From Bacteroidota bacterium (lineage in GTDB: Bacteria; Bacteroidota; Ignavibacteria; Ignavibacteriales; Melioribacteraceae), in the NCBI GenBank assembly GCA_023397505.1, contig JAEWUC010000002.1:310001-374000 (forward strand): 64,000 nt of DNA, written 5' to 3'. Position 1 is the first letter of the stretch. Each line of letters begins with the position of its first letter. Positions 60,030 through 64,000 of the stretch are shown here, one piece after another. The notes under the pieces were generated by a model. It saw only the letters and a program-made list of their open reading frames with translations. It searched no databases and had not been told where the DNA came from. Position numbers and translations under genes: made by a program.

Positions 60030-62024
60030 CTAATTCTCTTCCAGAAGCCAGACATCTGCTTTGTCTTCGTTTATATCTTGAATAAATCTTGAAGGTTTTG
60101 AAAAAGTGATTCCTTGATGCCGGTCGAAAATGTGCATTGGGTAACACACAAAAAGATTTTGCTTGGCACGTGTCGATGCGACATACATTAATCGTCTTTC
60201 TTCTTCAAGCGATTCCCATTTTTCAAAAGACTGACTTGAAGGAAAAAAACCGTCTATCGCGTGAATAATAAAAACTGTATGCCATTCCAATCCTTTAGCA
60301 GAATGGATAGTAGAAAGCGTAACAAATTCATTCTCTTTATCGGGTGCATCAATGTCTGCAACAGAATCGCGCGGTGGTTCCAATGCCATATCAGAAAGAA
60401 AACTTTCCAAACTCCGGTAATTCTCTGCGATGTTCAAAAAAATATCCAAATCTTTTTTGCGTTTATTGAAGTCATCGTACTTTCCCATAAATATCGGTTC
60501 GTAATAATTAAATACAATTTCGGCTTTATCGGCGGGTAAAGTATTCTTTATGTGAATTTCATGAAGCAGTTTGAACAGATTAAATATTCCATCGGGGTAT
60601 TTTGTGTTCACGCTTCTTTCCGGTTCTGTCCTAATTGATAACTTATTCAATGCCAATTCATCCATAATTGCTTGTGCTTTTTTAGGACCGATTCCTTCAT
60701 GCAGCAACAAAACTCTGTACCAGCTAACATAATCGCTTGGATTTAGAGCAATACGCAGAAATGCAAGAATATCTTTAACGTGAGCTGTTTCAATGAATTT
60801 CATACCGCCGATTTTTACGTAAGGAATGTTCGCTTTATTTAATTCTATTTCGAGATCAAAAGAGTGATATGAAGAACGGAAGAGAACTGCTATATCGTTT
60901 AAAGGAATTCCTTCTTCATGAAGTTCGAGAATTTTTTCAACAATAAAACGAGACTGCATATTTTCGTTTGCGGCTGAAATAATACCCGGTAATTCACCTC
61001 CGCTTTTCTTTGAGAACAAATGCTTTGGATATTTTTCATATGCATGTTCTATTATGTGATTCGAAAAATTTAAAACCTCTTGAGTACTTCTATAATTTTC
61101 TTCGAGAGTAATAATTTTCACATTTCTAAAAAGTTTCGGAAAATCCATTATGTTTTTAAAATTCGCTCCTCGGAAAGAATATATCGATTGCGAGTCATCG
61201 CCAACAACCATAATATTATTATGAAGTTGAGTGAATGCAATTATTAATTCGGCTTGTAGTTTATTTGTATCCTGGTATTCGTCAACCATTACAAATTTGA
61301 TTGTTGATAAAAACGATTTCGATGCAGGACTTTGCTGATTCAAAAAATCTTTCAGGTAAATTAAAAGATCGTCGTAATCCAAAAGGTTGTTTTGTTTTTT
61401 ATAAGATGAATATATTTTTCTAAAATCCTCAAACTTGTCTACATATTCTGTAAAGTGAGGGTAGTCTTCATTTAAAATATCTTCAATTGTTTTACCTGTA
61501 TTAACGCTTAAACTCAATACTTTAAAAATAGTCTGCTTATTCGGAAATCTTTTTTGTTTTGCGACATTCAATTGCGCCCGGATTAAATTAATAACATCTT
61601 CGCTGTCGCTTTGATCAAGAATTGTAAATCCGTTATCAAGTCCGACTGCCTTTGCAAATTTTCTTAAAGTAATGTTTGCAAATGAATGAAAAGTGCCGCC
61701 GTTGATTTTTGAACAGCGGTTATCAAGAAGAAGTGATGCGCGGTCCATCATTTCTCGCGATGCTTTACGTGTAAATGTTAAAAGTAAAATAGAACTTGGC
61801 TCATAGCCCAATTCGGTTAATCTGGCGACGCGGTAAACAAGTGTTCGTGTTTTGCCGCTACCCGCACCAGCGATTACAAGATAAGCTCCTTCAACGGCGC
61901 TTACAGCTTCGTATTGTGCGACGTTCAGTTCATTTTGATAATTAATTTTAAAACGGGATTCATCAATAACCGGTTTTTGATCCGGTACTTCACCGACTCT
62001 TTTGAGGATATATTTTTTTGTCAT
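60030..62024 (-). CDS. UvrD/Rep/PcrA-type DNA helicase
   Basis: 664 aa superfamily I helicase. Q motif LNVAQYEAV, Walker A GAGSGKT (53-59), LLLTFTRKASREM (Ia), FVMVDEYQDTNKLQ (II), VVGDDSQSIYSFRGA (III), LEENYRST (IV), TLSTIHSAKGLEWHTVFI (V), EERRLMYVASTRAKQNLF (VI). Shorter than UvrD (about 720), mainly by lacking a C-terminal extension. 1-nt overlap (TAATG) with the upstream gene. Confidence 0.9.
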   Translation of the reverse strand: MTKKYILKRVGEVPDQKPVIDESRFKINYQNELNVAQYEAVSAVEGAYLVIAGAGSGKTRTLVYRVARLTELGYEPSSILLLTFTRKASREMMDRASLLLDNRCSKINGGTFHSFANITLRKFAKAVGLDNGFTILDQSDSEDVINLIRAQLNVAKQKRFPNKQTIFKVLSLSVNTGKTIEDILNEDYPHFTEYVDKFEDFRKIYSSYKKQNNLLDYDDLLIYLKDFLNQQSPASKSFLSTIKFVMVDEYQDTNKLQAELIIAFTQLHNNIMVVGDDSQSIYSFRGANFKNIMDFPKLFRNVKIITLEENYRSTQEVLNFSNHIIEHAYEKYPKHLFSKKSGGELPGIISAANENMQSRFIVEKILELHEEGIPLNDIAVLFRSSYHSFDLEIELNKANIPYVKIGGMKFIETAHVKDILAFLRIALNPSDYVSWYRVLLLHEGIGPKKAQAIMDELALNKLSIRTEPERSVNTKYPDGIFNLFKLLHEIHIKNTLPADKAEIVFNYYEPIFMGKYDDFNKRKKDLDIFLNIAENYRSLESFLSDMALEPPRDSVADIDAPDKENEFVTLSTIHSAKGLEWHTVFIIHAIDGFFPSSQSFEKWESLEEERRLMYVASTRAKQNLFVCYPMHIFDRHQGITFSKPSRFIQDINEDKADVWLLEEN

Positions 62025-62548
62025 TACCTTCGTAGGGCTTTTGGTTTATTAATGATTTCTGAAAAGAGAAAAGCACTTCGAAGTTCATTTTTATTATAAA
62101 GATATTTTTTTATTAATAACGTACGATCGCTGAAAGGAAATGCTGCATCAAGAACTTTTGTTGTTAAAGATGTTCCCATTGGAACTGATTCTAAAGTGGG
62201 ATATTTATCGTATTCCGAATTTAATAATTTAGATTCAGCTTCAAGATCTCTGTAATTAATTTTCAAGTCTGTATCGAAATTTTCAGTTTTTGGAGAGACA
62301 TAATCTAATTCAGTTTTTCTTGAATAATTTTCGTACTCATCCCCAGTTTTTGGAATTTTAAAACCTAGAAAATCTTCCAATATATCCTGCGTTGTCGGTT
62401 TGGAAGATGTCCGCGTTTTGCGAACATCTCCTCCGTAATTCTCAGGAACTTGTTTACTATTTTTTTGCGGTTTCTTTTTCCCAAATAATGGCGCAAGAAT
62501 GCTATAAATAATAAATAAGAAGACAATTATTTGAATTATATTATCCAT
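62024..62548 (-). CDS. Hypothetical membrane-anchored protein
   Basis: 174 aa. One N-terminal transmembrane helix (IIQIIVFLFIIYSILAPLFG), then a basic, charged, mostly disordered stretch and a C-terminal AFLFSEIINKPKALRR. Conserved context between floA and the helicase gene suggests an operon. ATG 62548 overlaps the floA stop. Not recognised. Confidence 0.6.
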   Translation of the reverse strand: MDNIIQIIVFLFIIYSILAPLFGKKKPQKNSKQVPENYGGDVRKTRTSSKPTTQDILEDFLGFKIPKTGDEYENYSRKTELDYVSPKTENFDTDLKINYRDLEAESKLLNSEYDKYPTLESVPMGTSLTTKVLDAAFPFSDRTLLIKKYLYNKNELRSAFLFSEIINKPKALRR

Positions 62549-63536
62549 TATGGTCTTTATCTTTTTTCTCTTCAGGTTTTGCAATAGCGCTTCTCATATC
62601 TGTATCAGCCTGAACATTTCTCATGTTATAATAATCCATAACTCCAAGCCTGCCGTTTCTAAATGCATCAGCCATCGCTTTTGGAACTTCAGATTCAGCT
62701 TCAACAACTTTAGCACGCATCCTCGCTACTTCGGCGCTCATTTCCTGTTCAAGCGCAACAGCGGCGGCGCGTCTTTCTTCAGCTTTTGCACGTGCAACTT
62801 TCAAGTCGGCTTCTGCTTGGTTTGTCTGTAAAATAGCACCAATGTTAGTTCCAACATCAACATCGGCAATATCAATTGATAAAATCTCATACGCAGTTCC
62901 GGAATCCAATCCCTTTGATAAAACTACTTTAGAAATTTTGTCTGGATTTTCTAAAACTTCTTTGTGAGAATTACTAGACCCAATCGTTGAAACAATTCCT
63001 TCGCCAACGCGTGCTAAAATTGTAGCTTCACCTGCACCACCGACAAGTCTTTCCAGGTTTGTTCTTACAGTAATTCTCGCAATTGCTTTTAGTTGAATAC
63101 CGTCTTTGGCAACCGCAGCAACTAGTGGAGTTTCAATTACTTTGGGATTGACAGACATTTTTACAGCTTCTAATACATCACGCCCGGCTAAATCGATAGC
63201 GGCTGCTTTAGGAAAGCCTAAATCCAAATTTGCTTTGTTTGCTGAAATAAGCGCGTTAACTACATTTGTAACATTTCCGCCCGCAAGAAAATGAGCTTCA
63301 AGAAGTGAAGAATTTAATTCAATACCTGCTTTTGTTGCAGCAATTAAATTCCTTACAATAACCTGAGGGGACACTTTTCTAAGTCGCATTCCGATCAAAT
63401 CACGGAATATTTTCACTTTAACGCCGCTAAAATAAGCTGTAATGAATAAACCGAGCGGTACATAATAAAAAAACATGAAAAGAAAAATTATAGCTACAAC
63501 AATAATTAGAACAGAAAAACCCGTCAATGCTTCCAT
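62541..63536 (-). CDS. floA: Flotillin-like protein FloA
   Basis: 331 aa. N-terminal membrane hairpin (about 5-35), SPHB-like core (SPQVIVRNLIAATKAGIEL, FPKAAAIDLAGRDVLEAVKMSVNPKVIETP, AKDGIQLKAIARITVRTNLERLVGGAGEATILARVGEGIVSTIGSS) and an Ala/Glu-rich coiled coil (AEADLKVARAKAEERRAAAVALEQEM). Matches YqfA/FloA, which organises functional membrane microdomains. ATG 63536 follows GAGG; the upstream ATG at 63575 would precede the anchor. Confidence 0.92.
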   Translation of the reverse strand: MEALTGFSVLIIVVAIIFLFMFFYYVPLGLFITAYFSGVKVKIFRDLIGMRLRKVSPQVIVRNLIAATKAGIELNSSLLEAHFLAGGNVTNVVNALISANKANLDLGFPKAAAIDLAGRDVLEAVKMSVNPKVIETPLVAAVAKDGIQLKAIARITVRTNLERLVGGAGEATILARVGEGIVSTIGSSNSHKEVLENPDKISKVVLSKGLDSGTAYEILSIDIADVDVGTNIGAILQTNQAEADLKVARAKAEERRAAAVALEQEMSAEVARMRAKVVEAESEVPKAMADAFRNGRLGVMDYYNMRNVQADTDMRSAIAKPEEKKDKDHNG

Positions 63537-63709
63537 TACATCCTCTATTTTATTTAACCATGCGCAAGATATCAATTAAGTTCAACTATTACAATTTATG
63601 CAAATAACGATTGTTTTCATTTCTTGCTATGAGGGCAGCCGATACTTATATTTATGAAACCATTTGAACATGTTTTCTGTTAAGAATATAAAATGTAAAG
63701 GATTTATAT

Positions 63710-64000
63710 ATGGAAGGAAATTTCTCTGAACGAGTGCAGGAAGTTATTAGATTAAGCCGTGAAGAAGCTTTACGCTTGGGGCATGATTATATAGGAACCG
63801 AGCACCTTTTACTTGGAATTATTAGGGAAGGGCAGGGTGTAGCGGTCAAAATTTTACGCAACCTTGATGTAGATCTTATAAAGTTAAAAAAAGCTATTGA
63901 AGATACGGTCAGAACTTCCGGCGGCACTTTAACTATTGGCAATATACCGTTAACCAAACAAGCTGAAAAGGTTTTAAAAATAACGCAGATTGAATCGAAG
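63710..64000 (+). CDS. clpC: ATP-dependent Clp protease ATPase ClpC, 5' part
   Basis: 97 codons before the window ends: MEGNFSERVQEVIRLSREEA, HDYIGTEHLLLGIIREGQGVAVKIL, LTKQAEKVLKIT. These are the Clp_N repeats of ClpC/ClpA-type unfoldases. AAAGGA precedes ATG 63710. The rest lies beyond 64000. Confidence 0.9.
   Translation, partial: MEGNFSERVQEVIRLSREEALRLGHDYIGTEHLLLGIIREGQGVAVKILRNLDVDLIKLKKAIEDTVRTSGGTLTIGNIPLTKQAEKVLKITQIESK

Noticed and set aside
1..64000. CRISPR array, rRNA, tmRNA, prophage or IS transposase
   Set aside because: No regularly spaced repeats, rRNA-like sequence, tmRNA ends or transposase/integrase motifs were seen on reading the window.

Overview
The window is a low-GC bacterial chromosome segment. 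Several features point to the Bacteroidota/Chlorobiota/Ignavibacteriota group, most likely an Ignavibacteria-type organism (inference). The housekeeping sigma factor is short and lacks region 1.1. Promoters match TTG-N18-20-TAnnTTTG. There is an Hc1-like mini-histone, TonB proteins with a GCDEA motif, a DUF6600 protein, and tRNAs with no encoded CCA. I see no rRNA, CRISPR array, prophage or transposase gene.

Layout. 1-6.9 kb: VanZ-like protein, TonB, orphan ABC ATPase plus YdcF-like protein, leucine dehydrogenase, nusB, MFS exporter, M50B-type membrane protein. 6.9-7.4 kb: tRNA-Gly and tRNA-Val, with a broken copy of the tRNA-Gly 3' half between them. 7.5-16.8 kb: a large soluble PAS/GAF histidine kinase, a MORN plus double TonB_C secreted protein, a thioredoxin-like protein, a DUF6600 protein, rpmB, ferritin, mtgA. 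16.8-17.6 kb: two tRNA-Ser genes, the second followed by a tandem unit of GIY-YIG nuclease, tRNA-Ser 3' half and truncated GIY-YIG. 17.6-28.8 kb: TerB-like protein, aldehyde dehydrogenase, prolyl oligopeptidase, glutamate dehydrogenase, and two paralogous PEP/pyruvate-binding proteins. 28.9-35.8 kb: a complete, tightly overlapping hisGDCBHAF(IE) operon behind a classical His-rich leader peptide and attenuator. 35.9-41.7 kb: an accessory island of small, co-oriented single-gene units separated by structured, repeat-bearing spacers, resembling an integron cassette array without an integrase. 41.8-48.7 kb: class V aminotransferase, rpoD, ECF sigma, TPR protein, eIF2B-like protein, UspA, cNMP-binding protein, and a second stand-alone HisA paralogue. 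48.8-64 kb: mostly housekeeping genes (alpha/beta hydrolase-bioY, Hdr-like Fe-S oxidoreductase, mini-histone, CapA, MFS-dus-apt, rsmI, pdxJ-DUF2400, floA-hypothetical-helicase, and the start of clpC).

The most notable signals are three. First, a complete translation-coupled histidine attenuator can be read base by base. Second, 22-nt double-palindrome insertions sit at exactly the same T-loop position in duplicated 3' halves of two different tRNAs, one of them tied to GIY-YIG nuclease genes. Third, there is the cassette-like island. HisB carries a decayed phosphatase domain, so the his operon as written lacks a visible histidinol-phosphate phosphatase.
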